From the IMG/VR virus record IMGVR_UViG_3300042896_000495, positions 1 through 21,552 of that record: DNA of 21,552 nucleotides; one strand, written 5' to 3'. The notes below the pieces were generated by a model. That model searched no databases, was not told the origin of the DNA, and was given only the letters and a program-made list of their open reading frames with translations. This DNA comes from a virus. Below are positions 1 through 6,776 of this stretch, in pieces; the stretch's first letter is position 1; each line of letters begins with the position of its first letter. The position numbers were made by a program, and so were the translations under genes.

Positions 1-59
1 GGTCCGCTGCCGGATGATCGGACAGCGGGAGAACCTTTATATGGTGCGTTATTGCTCAT
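1..59 (-). CDS. 5' end of an unidentified leftward gene, cut by the window edge
   Basis: A reading frame opens at an ATG at 59 and runs off the window with no stop, giving 19 full codons that begin MSNNAPYKGSPAVRSSG. The ATG overlaps the TGA of the preceding spanin-like gene in an ATGA junction. The same junction joins the other lysis-end genes, and this is the main reason to accept so short a fragment. It continues the late operon leftward. Too little protein is visible to name a function. Confidence 0.6.
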   Translation of the reverse strand, partial: MSNNAPYKGSPAVRSSGSG

Positions 60-286
60 TCCTTTGGGAGTGCGTACCAGCCCTCATGGATGGTAATACG
101 GTTCTTACTACGCACCGTTTTACCGCTGGCGTCAACAGTCCAAACCTTTGCTTCAACGCTCTCAGCGAGGCGCACAGGCTCACCGTGGGGGACGTAAATC
201 ACCCGGCTCGCGCAGCTCACGCTCATGCTCGCGCACACGATCAAGAAGACCGCGCTTAAGATCAGGTTGTTTCTTGGCGTCTTCAC
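56..286 (-). CDS. small exported lipoprotein-like protein, candidate outer-membrane spanin
   Basis: The 76-aa product starts with a basic stretch (MKTPRNN), then a hydrophobic segment at about residues 8-20 and cysteines at 18 and 25. This fits a signal peptide, possibly of the lipoprotein type, although neither cysteine sits in a canonical lipobox. The mature part contains VIYVPHGEPVRL and ends WYALPKE, a pattern I associate with small phage lipoproteins found next to holins. Its first 107 bases overlap the upstream gene in another frame, as Rz and Rz1 spanin genes do. A spanin would link the inner and outer membranes at lysis. The role is inferred from position, overlap and topology, not from a proven match. 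Confidence 0.6.
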   Translation of the reverse strand: MKTPRNNLILSAVFLIVCASMSVSCASRVIYVPHGEPVRLAESVEAKVWTVDASGKTVRSKNRITIHEGWYALPKE

Positions 287-359
287 TCGTCGTGTCCCTG
301 GTCGTCAGCGAATGAATCCAGATGACCAGCTTCATCACCAAGTCGGCTAGGAAGTTCAT
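180..359 (-). CDS. small membrane protein, candidate inner-membrane spanin
   Basis: The 59-aa product starts at the ATG of an ATGA junction with the holin-like gene upstream. It has one hydrophobic segment (residues about 3-17, MNFLADLVMKLVIWIHSL region) followed by a strongly charged tail with RVREHERELRE, probably helical. The 3' part overlaps the lipoprotein gene out of frame. The layout resembles an i-spanin/o-spanin pair, but the protein is short for a classical i-spanin. It could instead be an accessory holin or antiholin. Confidence 0.6.
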   Translation of the reverse strand: MNFLADLVMKLVIWIHSLTTRDTTSEDAKKQPDLKRGLLDRVREHERELREPGDLRPPR

Positions 360-550
360 TCCGTCTGTTTGACGGGTGCGGCAGCGGCTGATTGCTTGTT
401 CTTCCAGATCGACCATACAGCACCGAGCAGGGTGACAGTCGCGCCAGCAATCTCGGCAACCTGATCAGCACTGGCCAACCCCTTGGCTACAAGGAAGCCG
501 CCGAGTGCGCTAAGACCGTGGCGGAGGAGGGATGAAATATTGGCGTTCAT
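356..550 (-). CDS. holin-like small membrane protein (64 aa)
   Basis: The start is the ATG in an ATGA overlap with the upstream gene, giving MNANISSLLRHGLSALGG. Two hydrophobic stretches (about residues 8-25 and 30-48, with GATVTLLGAVWSIW) flank a short polar turn. A polar tail rich in K, Q and A follows. This hairpin of two membrane segments in under 70 residues fits class II holins or phage membrane accessory proteins. Its place beside a second small membrane protein and spanin-like genes supports a lysis role. The specific holin family cannot be named from the sequence alone. Confidence 0.65.
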   Translation of the reverse strand: MNANISSLLRHGLSALGGFLVAKGLASADQVAEIAGATVTLLGAVWSIWKNKQSAAAAPVKQTE

Positions 551-741
551 TTGTCGTTTTTGAGTTTGCGATAGAGTTCGACTGCTTTCACGGCGCATGT
601 AAGAAGCGCGGCGAACGCGCCAAGTGCCAATGAGGCAGTCTTGAGATTCGGATCGGTAAATACCGCGTTCCCCAGAATGCCGATGGCCGGACCACCGACG
701 CCGATTGAGATGTCTCGAATGAAAGCGTGGTGGTCCGCCAT
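547..741 (-). CDS. holin-like small membrane protein (64 aa)
   Basis: The product begins MADHHAFIRDISIGVGG and has a glycine-rich hydrophobic stretch at about residues 11-28. A second, stronger one (TASLALGAFAALLTCAVKAV) follows, and the C-terminus is basic (LYRKLKNDK). Two membrane segments and a positive tail are typical of phage holins. It is followed by another two-segment protein through an ATGA overlap, so the pair could be holin and antiholin. Which is which cannot be decided here. Confidence 0.65.
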   Translation of the reverse strand: MADHHAFIRDISIGVGGPAIGILGNAVFTDPNLKTASLALGAFAALLTCAVKAVELYRKLKNDK

Positions 742-755
742 CGTGCGTGGATGTG

Positions 756-923
756 TTAGTTAGTGGCGGCTGGAGCCTGAGCCTGCTGCTTGGCTGAATC
801 GAGGATCAGATCGTAGAGAGGAAGTCCGGCTTTCACATTGTTAATGTTGCCAGCCTTCATCCCGATTTCCACGAGTTGCAGCAGTGTGTTGGTTTGTTCG
901 ATGGTCAGTTCAATTTTAATCAT
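756..923 (-). CDS. 55-aa hypothetical protein between tail and lysis genes
   Basis: The frame starts MIKIELTIEQTNTLLQLVEI at an ATG that forms an ATGA junction with the stop of the upstream 156-aa gene. It ends at TAA 14 bases before the next gene. The product is mostly helical in character, with a Q- and A-rich C-terminus (KQQAQAPAATN) and no membrane segment. Small proteins of this kind often sit between fibre and holin genes in phages. I do not recognise a function. Confidence 0.7.
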   Translation of the reverse strand: MIKIELTIEQTNTLLQLVEIGMKAGNINNVKAGLPLYDLILDSAKQQAQAPAATN

Positions 924-1390
924 GCCGCCGGAGCATCGGTGACATCCTGAACTGGCGCAACGATTTCCTGCGCCGAAGACGGCTCGGAATCGGCCTGCGT
1001 CACCAAAACCGGCTCAACCTGAGGCAGCATCGGAGGCACGATCATCACAGGCTCAACCCACGGCAGCGGCGGAGCGATGACCGGAGGGTTGATCTGGTCG
1101 GCGATCTGCGCGGAGACGTTCGCTTCGATGGCCGCTTGATCGACGCCGTTTGCGAAGCACCAGCCAAGCACCTGATCCTGCGTCAGATCCTCGTAAGGCG
1201 TGAACGAATCAGTGGGCGGAGCGAACGACGCGCTGCCGTAGCAGGTTCCGCTGTAGGTCTTCTCGTCGTCGCCGGTTCCGGTGGTTTCGGTGCCGTTGCA
1301 ACGCCAGTCGGCGGTAATCACAACGTCCGTGAGACTGCCTTCGGTCGGCTTAACGAGAAGGCGTTCGATGATCCAAGAGAGGGTGGGCAT
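920..1390 (-). CDS. tail-fibre-associated phage protein (156 aa)
   Basis: The N-terminal 100 residues carry a pattern I associate with small phage proteins encoded next to tail fibres: WIIERLLVKP, then DVVITADWRC, a Y-S-G-x-C-Y-G segment, FTPYEDLTQDQVLGW, and an IEANVSAQI helix before PPLPW. The last 50 residues are rich in Pro, Val, Glu and Ala and probably disordered. The gene starts 3 bases after the fibre stop codon, so the two are probably co-translated. A virion or fibre-assembly role is likely. The precise family (possibly DUF7936) is from memory. Confidence 0.65.
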   Translation of the reverse strand: MPTLSWIIERLLVKPTEGSLTDVVITADWRCNGTETTGTGDDEKTYSGTCYGSASFAPPTDSFTPYEDLTQDQVLGWCFANGVDQAAIEANVSAQIADQINPPVIAPPLPWVEPVMIVPPMLPQVEPVLVTQADSEPSSAQEIVAPVQDVTDAPAA

Positions 1391-1393
1391 AAA

Positions 1394-2932
1394 TTAGCGG
1401 GCTTCGAGGGTTTGGACGCGAGCGCGGAGCGATTGGATTTCGGCAATCAGCAGCGGGACAAACGAAGAGACATCCATTTGCTGATACCTTGGATTGCCAT
1501 CAACATCGACAGCATCCTTTTCTCCAGTGACGGCATAAGGAGCGACAGTTTGAGCTTCGTGGGCCACAAGCATCGGGCGTTCAACCGAAGCACCCTTCAT
1601 CTTGCCGATGTACACCTTCAGAGAATCAATGACAGATCCGCTGTTTGAAACAGGGCCAATGATATCCTTGGCTCTGTAATCGGATGTCGTGTTGTATGCG
1701 ACAAGACCACCAGAGCGGTTGTAGCTGATAGAACCACGGCTGGTGACTGAAGCCTCTGTGTCAAAGTCGATGAAAATGTTGTTACCAGTTGTGGCGGTAT
1801 GCCAAACATTGACGGTTTCAACCGTGGCGGCACCAGTGCTTTGAAGCGCAGCAGCAACAGTTCCAACAACGGAAAGTCGCCGAGATGAGGCTATCAAAGC
1901 ACTCGTCGTCCCCACCAACAGATTCCCGCTCGCGTCGAGCGACATTCCGCTAATAGGACTAAGCGCTGCACCAGCACCACTGGAATTGTTCGTCGAATAA
2001 AACCATTCGTGCGTTCCAGTGGTCGGATTCTGAACGTATGAAAGCGAATAACCGTTTGCGATGTACTTGTTCGCTCCATCGAAATAGCGGTTGTTGCTGA
2101 CAAACAACTGGCTCACATACTGCCAAGCAGCCGATTGAGTTCCAACCTGAAGCGCTTTAACGCTCGACTGCCACGCACTCGGCGTAACCCCCACGCCGAC
2201 GTTGCCGGAGCTATCAATCCGCATCTTCTCAGTAGCAGCAGCATCCTGAGCGCAAGTGTAGAACGACAATCCCATGACGCGTCCAAACGCAGTATTGTCG
2301 AGATTGATTCCGTAAACACCGGACGACCTTACAAGACTTCCGGCTGAGTATGCCGCAGAAGATGCGGAAAAAGTGAATCCAACAAGCGAATTGAAGCTGT
2401 TGTTTGTGTTGTCTGAAGCGGCGCGAATAACCTGCTCGCGAATCTGGCTAGTACCCGTAAGCGTTGCATCCTGAACAAAGAACTTGGTGATTGGACTTCC
2501 CCCCACGCCCAGCCCCGTGGAGTTCAGGGTCATGGCGGTGGAGCCGCCGATGTTGAAGCCAGCAGTAAAACCAGCGTCGATCAGAACTACACCAGCTTTG
2601 ATTCGCGCACCTTGAACATTATCCTCCGGTGTAATATAAGCCGTCGCTGAATATCCGAGATACTTACCGGCACCAATCTGGATGTTTCCAGCACCGAGAG
2701 TTCCAACGACTCCAACGCCCACTCCATTTGCGTTCACTGTCAATCCAGCAGTCCGCACCGTCAGATCGCCGCTGATGGTGGCGGTACCCGGAACGACGAT
2801 GTTATTGCCGCTCGGCCCAACAGCCGTGTACAGCTCCGTGAAGTTCAGATTGCAGTAATCGAACGAGGTCCGCAGCGGCGTTCCCGTTCCGTCGTTCGGA
2901 GCTGTTCCGATATTGATCGTTTGCTGTGCCAT
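1394..2932 (-). CDS. tail fibre or spike with C-terminal S74 intramolecular chaperone
   Basis: The 512-aa protein opens with MAQQTINIGTAPNDGTGTPL, a motif common at the start of phage receptor-binding proteins. A long body rich in Gly, Ser, Thr and Asn follows, with repeats of the type SSGNVGVGVTPSAW and DASGNLLVGTTS. This suggests a trimeric beta-structured fibre. The last 96 residues are a peptidase S74 domain: SDYRAKDII (candidate Ser417-Lys422 dyad), a VAHEAQTVAPYAV segment, a YQQMDVSSFVPLL segment, and a terminal coiled coil IQSLRARVQTLEAR. In known S74 fibres this domain drives trimerisation and then cleaves itself off just before the serine. Receptor specificity lies in the body and cannot be read. 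Confidence 0.9.
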   Translation of the reverse strand: MAQQTINIGTAPNDGTGTPLRTSFDYCNLNFTELYTAVGPSGNNIVVPGTATISGDLTVRTAGLTVNANGVGVGVVGTLGAGNIQIGAGKYLGYSATAYITPEDNVQGARIKAGVVLIDAGFTAGFNIGGSTAMTLNSTGLGVGGSPITKFFVQDATLTGTSQIREQVIRAASDNTNNSFNSLVGFTFSASSAAYSAGSLVRSSGVYGINLDNTAFGRVMGLSFYTCAQDAAATEKMRIDSSGNVGVGVTPSAWQSSVKALQVGTQSAAWQYVSQLFVSNNRYFDGANKYIANGYSLSYVQNPTTGTHEWFYSTNNSSGAGAALSPISGMSLDASGNLLVGTTSALIASSRRLSVVGTVAAALQSTGAATVETVNVWHTATTGNNIFIDFDTEASVTSRGSISYNRSGGLVAYNTTSDYRAKDIIGPVSNSGSVIDSLKVYIGKMKGASVERPMLVAHEAQTVAPYAVTGEKDAVDVDGNPRYQQMDVSSFVPLLIAEIQSLRARVQTLEAR

Positions 2933-2959
2933 ATCTGATTAAATAATTTGTTTTTCGAG

Positions 2960-3169
2960 TTACAGAAATTCGGTCATGTCCGCCGTGATGATCGTGCTGT
3001 CAGCCGTAATCACCGTGTTGTCCGCCGTAATGTCAGCCGTTCCGCCAAGCGTCGCAGCCTCCCAGAGTAGGCCAATCTCCAGCAGATTACGCTCGCGCGG
3101 ACTCTTGCACGAAGCGCCGTAAGCCTCGGCGATCAGATTAGCAGCTTCCGCGCAGGAGATGTTAGCCAT
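2960..3169 (-). CDS. small virion-like protein with a two-Cys N-terminal module and ITAD repeats
   Basis: The 69-aa protein begins MANISCAEAANLIAEAYGAS. Its first 40 residues match the N-terminus of the next gene upstream (pattern N-I-x-C-x-E-A-x-x-L-I-x-E-A, a second Cys, then S-P-x-E). The C-terminal 25 residues are a short repeat series, with ITAD or a close variant about every 7 residues. No full C-terminal domain follows. It may be a truncated paralogue or a minimal version of the module. It lies between the other paralogue and the tail fibre, which suggests a virion or fibre-attachment role. No function is known to me. Confidence 0.7.
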   Translation of the reverse strand: MANISCAEAANLIAEAYGASCKSPRERNLLEIGLLWEAATLGGTADITADNTVITADSTIITADMTEFL

Positions 3170-3170
3170 A

Positions 3171-3599
3171 TCAGATGATGATGAACCAAGCGGTTCCGTT
3201 GCTCATAACCGTCACGCCAGCCCACTGAGAACTCAGCGTGTACGTCGTCGCCCCGTCAATCGTCTCCGACGCATAGCCGTCAACAACCACGTTGTTCGCA
3301 CCGGCATTGATCCGCTTGAACACATAGATCCGACCCGGAACAAGCGCAGCCGGAGGCAACGTAACCGTCACCGCGCCAGCGGTTGAATCGCAGAGCAGAA
3401 GATAATCACCACTCGTGACATTACCCGTCGCGCTCACGCTCCGATACGTTCCGCGCGTCGCGCCACCGCCCTGAAGATACGCGGCAATGCGATTCTCCAG
3501 AGCCAGCTTCGCCAGTTCAACCTCCCATGGAGAACGACATCCCAGCGACGCCGCCTCATTGATCAGCGTCTCCGCTTCGTCGCATGTGATGTTTGGCAT
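3171..3599 (-). CDS. virion-like protein: two-Cys N-terminal module plus beta-rich C-terminal domain
   Basis: The 142-aa protein has the same N-terminal module as its downstream neighbour (MPNITCDEAETLINEAASLG, with cysteines near positions 6 and 21). A GGG-containing linker follows at about residue 45. The C-terminal domain contains VTVTLPPAALVPGRIYVFKR and ends GTAWFIII. That pattern is common at the ends of phage fibre and decoration proteins, where it forms a small beta-sandwich. Its TGA lies one base before the ATG of the next gene, so the two are probably translationally coupled. It is likely a minor virion or fibre-connector protein. Confidence 0.7.
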   Translation of the reverse strand: MPNITCDEAETLINEAASLGCRSPWEVELAKLALENRIAAYLQGGGATRGTYRSVSATGNVTSGDYLLLCDSTAGAVTVTLPPAALVPGRIYVFKRINAGANNVVVDGYASETIDGATTYTLSSQWAGVTVMSNGTAWFIII

Positions 3600-3612
3600 A
3601 TCGATTTACAAT

Positions 3613-3900
3613 TTAGGCCATCGGACCAGAACCACGGCGCATCACCTCGGCAATGAAACCCTCCCCGCCGCCGCCCTCCGCAACCTCCTCCTCCTCGTAC
3701 TCCTCCTCATCCTCTCCGCGCTCGGCCATCTTCTTGCCCTTCGACTTACTCTCGTAGCCTGGGATGACCATGCCATCAATCTCGATGACCTCAGCCTTGC
3801 CGCCCTTGCCAAGAACGATAGTCGCCATCGTCTGGAAAGCCTCGCCTTCCTTCAGATTCTCGGGGATTTCAACGCCTTCGGGGATGGTAAATACCGGCAT
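3613..3900 (-). CDS. acidic hypothetical protein of the late operon (95 aa)
   Basis: The product starts MPVFTIPEGVEIPENLKEGE and has a compact, possibly beta-rich first half (ATIVLGKGGKAEVIEIDGM). A very acidic stretch follows (residues about 63-75, mostly Glu), then a GGGGEG linker and a hydrophobic end. The acidic low-complexity segment recalls small scaffold or decoration proteins near capsid genes, but that is only an analogy. It is the first gene after two terminators, so it probably has its own promoter or depends on read-through. Confidence 0.65.
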   Translation of the reverse strand: MPVFTIPEGVEIPENLKEGEAFQTMATIVLGKGGKAEVIEIDGMVIPGYESKSKGKKMAERGEDEEEYEEEEVAEGGGGEGFIAEVMRRGSGPMA

Positions 3901-3938
3901 ACGGGGAGCATCACTTTGTAGCCTACTCTGTCAATGCC

Positions 3939-3976
3939 AAAAACCCCCCACCAGCGCGCAACACGCTGATGAGGGG
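3939..3976 (-). terminator. second intrinsic terminator-like hairpin downstream of the capsid gene
   Basis: Read on the minus strand, a 13-bp stem (3976-3964 with 3956-3944, three G-U pairs) encloses a 7-nt loop. It is followed by five Ts (3943-3939). Together with the hairpin at 4033-4058 it makes two terminators in tandem between the capsid gene and the 95-aa gene. Capsid transcription is therefore strongly insulated from the downstream virion genes. Confidence 0.8.
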
Positions 3977-4026
3977 CGAACGTATGATACCACAAAACTA
4001 AACCGAGCCGCAATGATGCGTGAAAA

Positions 4027-4058
4027 CAAAAAACCCGCAAGCCTTTCGACCTGCGGGT
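4027..4058 (-). terminator. intrinsic terminator of the capsid gene
   Basis: On the minus strand an 11-bp stem (4058-4048 with 4043-4033) is closed by a GAAA tetraloop and followed by a run of Ts (4033-4027). It lies 20 bases after the capsid stop codon. The A at 4033 both ends the stem and begins the T run on the transcribed strand. This is a textbook rho-independent terminator for leftward transcription. Confidence 0.92.
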
Positions 4059-4077
4059 CTGTGAATTATTAGCTCAC

Positions 4078-5325
4078 TTACGAGCAGATGATGGTCGTCA
4101 GAGCGCCGGTGCAACGACGGAAGATGATGGTCATGCCCTGGTTAGTAAATACTGGCTCCGACGCATGCACGAACTCAGCGTAATGCTGACCCTTCTTCTC
4201 CAGCGGATCTTCGCAGTCCGTATTGAACTTGTAGGCACCAGTCACCCACTGCCACTCGCCCATGTAGTTGGTCGGCATCCAGCTCAAATCACCAACGCGG
4301 TTCACAGGACGCACGATGTGCGACTTGAAGACGTACGGGGTGACGATGAACGCAGCCTCGTACGGAGCGGTCGTCCAGCTCGGGTTGACGCTGAACACCG
4401 TACCCTTCGTGCCGGAAGCACTGGTGAACGGCTGAACCAGCGTGTACTTGCCACCGGCATAGGTGAAGCGGGGCGGGAACAGATTCGGAACGTGCCGGAA
4501 GTTCTTGATGACCCGGTTCGCGCCAATGCGCTTGAGCAACTCCGCTCCAGCGCCACTGCCCTGATCAGCGAAGCGCAAGTCATCGCGGAACGCGGGGTTG
4601 TTCTGAGCGATGCGCTGCGAAGCCTCCAAGCCGATGTACAGCGGGAAGATCGGACCATCGCTGGAGTAGCTGATGAAGCCAGAGCTATCAGGATTCGTCG
4701 CGCCGTTACGGATCAACGTGGCGGCGGCGACATCGAGCATCTCCTGAGTCAGCTCGGAGGTGGACTGATTGAGCGCCTGACCAACCGATCCGGTCTGAAT
4801 CCAGGGGAACTCATTCACGCCAGAGGGAATCGTCTCGACCTGAGTAAAGGACGAGTCGGCCACAGCCTTGATAGCGAACTTGGCGAAGGTGTTCTGATAA
4901 CGAGTCTCCCAAGTGCGCTGAGCGCGGATCGAGAGCTTCTCCAAGTAGACGCGCAAGAACGCCTCGACGCGGTGGTCATAGGTCAGGTCATCCTTACACA
5001 GAAGCGGACCTTTCAGCGCAAAACGCTCAGGACTCCATGTAACGGAATTAAAACCAACCGGAACCTCGCTGTAAGTGACATCGCAAGCGCCGCCGTTGTC
5101 GCCGGGGTTACCGCTCGCCAGAGTAATGGCCGACCACTCCTCAGCCGAAGTCGGCTCGATGCTGGTCGTGTTGTACGAGGTCTGGGTCAGACCCGTACCC
5201 TGAGGATACTCGCCGCGCTCAATCATGTTGAGCCACATCGAGCGGTACGAGGCGCGTTTATAAACGTCCTGAGCGAGCGACTCGGTAGCCACCGCAAAGG
5301 CGTTGAAGACATTAGGACAAGACAT
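4078..5325 (-). CDS. probable major capsid protein (415 aa)
   Basis: The protein starts MSCPNVFNAFAVATESLAQD and has no signal peptide or membrane segment. Its middle contains VTWSPERFALKGPLLCKDDL and a helical stretch EAFLRVYLEKLSIRAQRTWE. This resembles the spine-helix region and overall layout of phage major capsid proteins. Single-gene insulation supports very high expression: a long structured leader precedes it and a strong terminator follows it. Its length fits HK97-type capsid proteins. An in-frame ATG at 5373 would add 16 residues and has a GGTGGATGG stretch just upstream, so the start is uncertain. The identification rests on context and general resemblance, not on a named match. 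Confidence 0.7.
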   Translation of the reverse strand: MSCPNVFNAFAVATESLAQDVYKRASYRSMWLNMIERGEYPQGTGLTQTSYNTTSIEPTSAEEWSAITLASGNPGDNGGACDVTYSEVPVGFNSVTWSPERFALKGPLLCKDDLTYDHRVEAFLRVYLEKLSIRAQRTWETRYQNTFAKFAIKAVADSSFTQVETIPSGVNEFPWIQTGSVGQALNQSTSELTQEMLDVAAATLIRNGATNPDSSGFISYSSDGPIFPLYIGLEASQRIAQNNPAFRDDLRFADQGSGAGAELLKRIGANRVIKNFRHVPNLFPPRFTYAGGKYTLVQPFTSASGTKGTVFSVNPSWTTAPYEAAFIVTPYVFKSHIVRPVNRVGDLSWMPTNYMGEWQWVTGAYKFNTDCEDPLEKKGQHYAEFVHASEPVFTNQGMTIIFRRCTGALTTIICS

Positions 5326-5377
5326 GAGATGAAAAATGTAAACCGACGTTACCTGCGTTGTTTGGTTGGCCATCCAT

Positions 5378-5513
5378 CCACCACACGGTGGCTGATTATC
5401 CAACCGCTTCCGATGCGGAGTGTCATTGCCGCTTAGACGTTTGCCACGGATGACCAATCCGTGGCCCTGCTTAGGGTCGTTACGCGGGATGGAGCGATAG
5501 AAATGCTTATCGC
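5378..5513 (-). promoter_or_regulatory. structured 5' leader of the capsid gene with four hairpins
   Basis: The 193 bases between the nuclease gene and the capsid ATG (5325) hold no gene. They contain four inverted repeats: 5378-5391 (5-bp stem, ACAC loop), 5404-5418 (CCGC/GCGG), 5443-5465 (perfect 9-bp stem GCCACGGAT, 5-nt loop) and 5494-5513 (6-bp stem GCGATA). None is followed by a T run in the leftward direction, so they are more likely leader structures or protein sites than terminators. All four lie upstream of both possible capsid start codons. Confidence 0.55.
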
Positions 5514-5518
5514 GTCAA

Positions 5519-6046
5519 TTAAAATGTGTCGTCCATAGGGTTGGCCACTAACTCCGATTGGATGGCGGCGTATGAGCGATAACCCTTAATTATCTCAATC
5601 CGATGAGGCGCGATGATCGTCTCCCGCGCTATCATGCCACGGTAAGTGTACGGACCTGGGAATGAGCCGGTCATTAGGACATAGAAATCAACGCTATCGG
5701 TTTTCGGGCCTTTGCGCGCATCGACTAGTAGCTTTCCAGTCTCGTACTTGGTCGTTTTGACATCGATGCGGAATCCTGGCGGAGGTGGGATTGTCGCGTC
5801 GTAGAGCGGATGCGGAGGATCGCGGTCGGTATCCAGATCAGGATACACGTTGAACAACTTACAGAACGCTATCTCGCCGCATATACCCTCCAAATCCACA
5901 GTCGCAGAATCCTGCGCGCTGATCTTCAGGTTGGTAATGTTGAAATGACGATTATTGCCGTTGCGATTCTTGGCGATGAAGTGGGCCAACTTCCTCTCAG
6001 CGGTTGTTAAAGATACAGTTTGACCGATTTTGATTTTGTTTATCAT
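5519..6046 (-). CDS. PD-(D/E)XK-like phage nuclease
   Basis: The 175-aa protein has the arrangement of a PD-(D/E)XK nuclease core. There is a helix with DLEGICGEIAFCKLFNVYP (Glu58), an acidic strand with YDATI (Asp83), and RIDVKTTKY (Asp95-x-Lys97). I associate this pattern with a phage family of about this size. The start at 6046 (MINKIKIGQT) was chosen because it begins just before the conserved part. The frame is open further up to an ATG at 6211, but that stretch contains a hairpin and reads as low-complexity protein. The gene sits between terminase-like and capsid genes, so a role in DNA processing at packaging or in host DNA breakdown is possible. Confidence 0.7.
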   Translation of the reverse strand: MINKIKIGQTVSLTTAERKLAHFIAKNRNGNNRHFNITNLKISAQDSATVDLEGICGEIAFCKLFNVYPDLDTDRDPPHPLYDATIPPPPGFRIDVKTTKYETGKLLVDARKGPKTDSVDFYVLMTGSFPGPYTYRGMIARETIIAPHRIEIIKGYRSYAAIQSELVANPMDDTF

Positions 6047-6174
6047 GGTCAAAAAGGTGGAAAATTTTTGAGGGGGGTATCGTAAACGAAGCCCACCCGC
6101 AAAGGGGGTGCCACCCTCTACCCCATAAACTGTGCCAATCCTAGGGAAAAACAATCCTTTTCTGTCATAAGCAA

Positions 6175-6195
6175 AACTTATGCTGATCATAAGTT
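6175..6195. promoter_or_regulatory. 8-bp inverted repeat in the leader of the nuclease gene
   Basis: AACTTATG and CATAAGTT form a perfect 8-bp inverted repeat around a 5-nt centre, and a further partial copy (GTCATAAG) lies at 6164-6171. This is the main structure in the 177-bp gap 6047-6223. The rest of the gap is G/C-homopolymer rich, with GGGGGG and CCACCC tracts at 6072-6124. The repeat could be an operator for a dimeric repressor or a hairpin downstream of the small-terminase-like gene. Confidence 0.4.
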
Positions 6196-6223
6196 CCCCT
6201 GCGTTGCACAATGGGTGTTATAT

Positions 6224-6673
6224 TTACTTCGAATCGGATTCTCCCGTGACTTGAATCTCCGCGACTCGATCAGGCATTGAACCAAGCAGATTAATGCTCA
6301 CACTTGCTTGCTCGCCAGTTTCCGACCACCCAAACACAAGCGCCGATCGCTTCGCCACGCTGCCCAGAATAGTCTCACGCACGCTTTCGTCTTTTATCCC
6401 GTCCAAGTCATAGCTGTCTATGCGTTCCAACGTGCTGGCTGCATCGGCGGCGAGCTTTGAGCGGACAAGTGCGGACAGGCTTTCTAGGCTTTCGGTTTTC
6501 TTTTCAATGCAAACCGTTTGCATTTCCTTTTTGACCTTCGTAACACCTTCTAAGCTTGCCCGTTTGCAAAGCGTTGTTTTGTTCACTTTCAATTTGTCTG
6601 CGATAGCGTCCCATTCCATTCCGGCAAGGTAGAGGCTACATGCCCTTTGCCAGACTTCCTTTGGCATTCCCAT
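6224..6673 (-). CDS. helix-turn-helix protein, candidate small terminase subunit
   Basis: The 149-aa protein has an N-terminal helix-turn-helix (residues about 5-45): VWQRACSLYLAGMEWDAIAD, then KLKVNKTTLCKRA. A central helical region (SLSALVRSKLAADAASTLERI) could oligomerise, followed by a C-terminal tail. This layout, and its place as the first gene of the late operon, fits phage small terminases, which bind the packaging site. No large terminase follows in the window, so a transcription regulator remains possible. Repeats matching ATTCCGGCAAG lie in and just upstream of the gene and are candidate binding sites. A second ATG at 6667 is an equally plausible start. Confidence 0.55.
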   Translation of the reverse strand: MGMPKEVWQRACSLYLAGMEWDAIADKLKVNKTTLCKRASLEGVTKVKKEMQTVCIEKKTESLESLSALVRSKLAADAASTLERIDSYDLDGIKDESVRETILGSVAKRSALVFGWSETGEQASVSINLLGSMPDRVAEIQVTGESDSK

Positions 6674-6759
6674 TCCGGCAAGCTATCGGGACGCAAGGAA
6701 TCCGGCAAGGAATCGATCTTTACACCGTCAAGATACCGCATTTTCCCCAATGAATCCGG
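6617..6759. repeat. ATTCCGGCAAG-type direct repeats at the terminase-like gene
   Basis: CATTCCGGCAAG occurs at 6617-6628 and again, identical, at 6671-6682. A variant AATCCGGCAAG is at 6699-6709, and a shorter AATCCGG match is near 6753. The first copy is inside the helix-turn-helix gene and the others lie at or upstream of its start. All have the same orientation. Such spaced direct repeats could be a packaging recognition site or an operator for the adjacent protein. Confidence 0.5.
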
Positions 6760-6776
6760 CCCTTTCCCCCCTTTCT

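Noticed and set aside
3984-4013. A leftward promoter-like pair TTGCGG-18-TATCAT
   Set aside because: Transcription would begin at the base of the terminator hairpin, so it would make almost no RNA. The -35 is also weak.
4165-5436. A 423-codon open frame on the plus strand opposite the capsid gene
   Set aside because: It mirrors the capsid gene codon by codon, its product is Arg/Leu-rich without domains, and it crosses the structured leader. The minus-strand protein is far more natural.
5443-5465. The 9-bp hairpin before the capsid gene as an intrinsic terminator
   Set aside because: No T run follows on either strand.
6047-6211. N-terminal extension of the nuclease gene to an ATG at 6211
   Set aside because: The added protein is low-complexity and its DNA contains an 8-bp hairpin and homopolymer runs. 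The conserved part begins just after the ATG at 6046.
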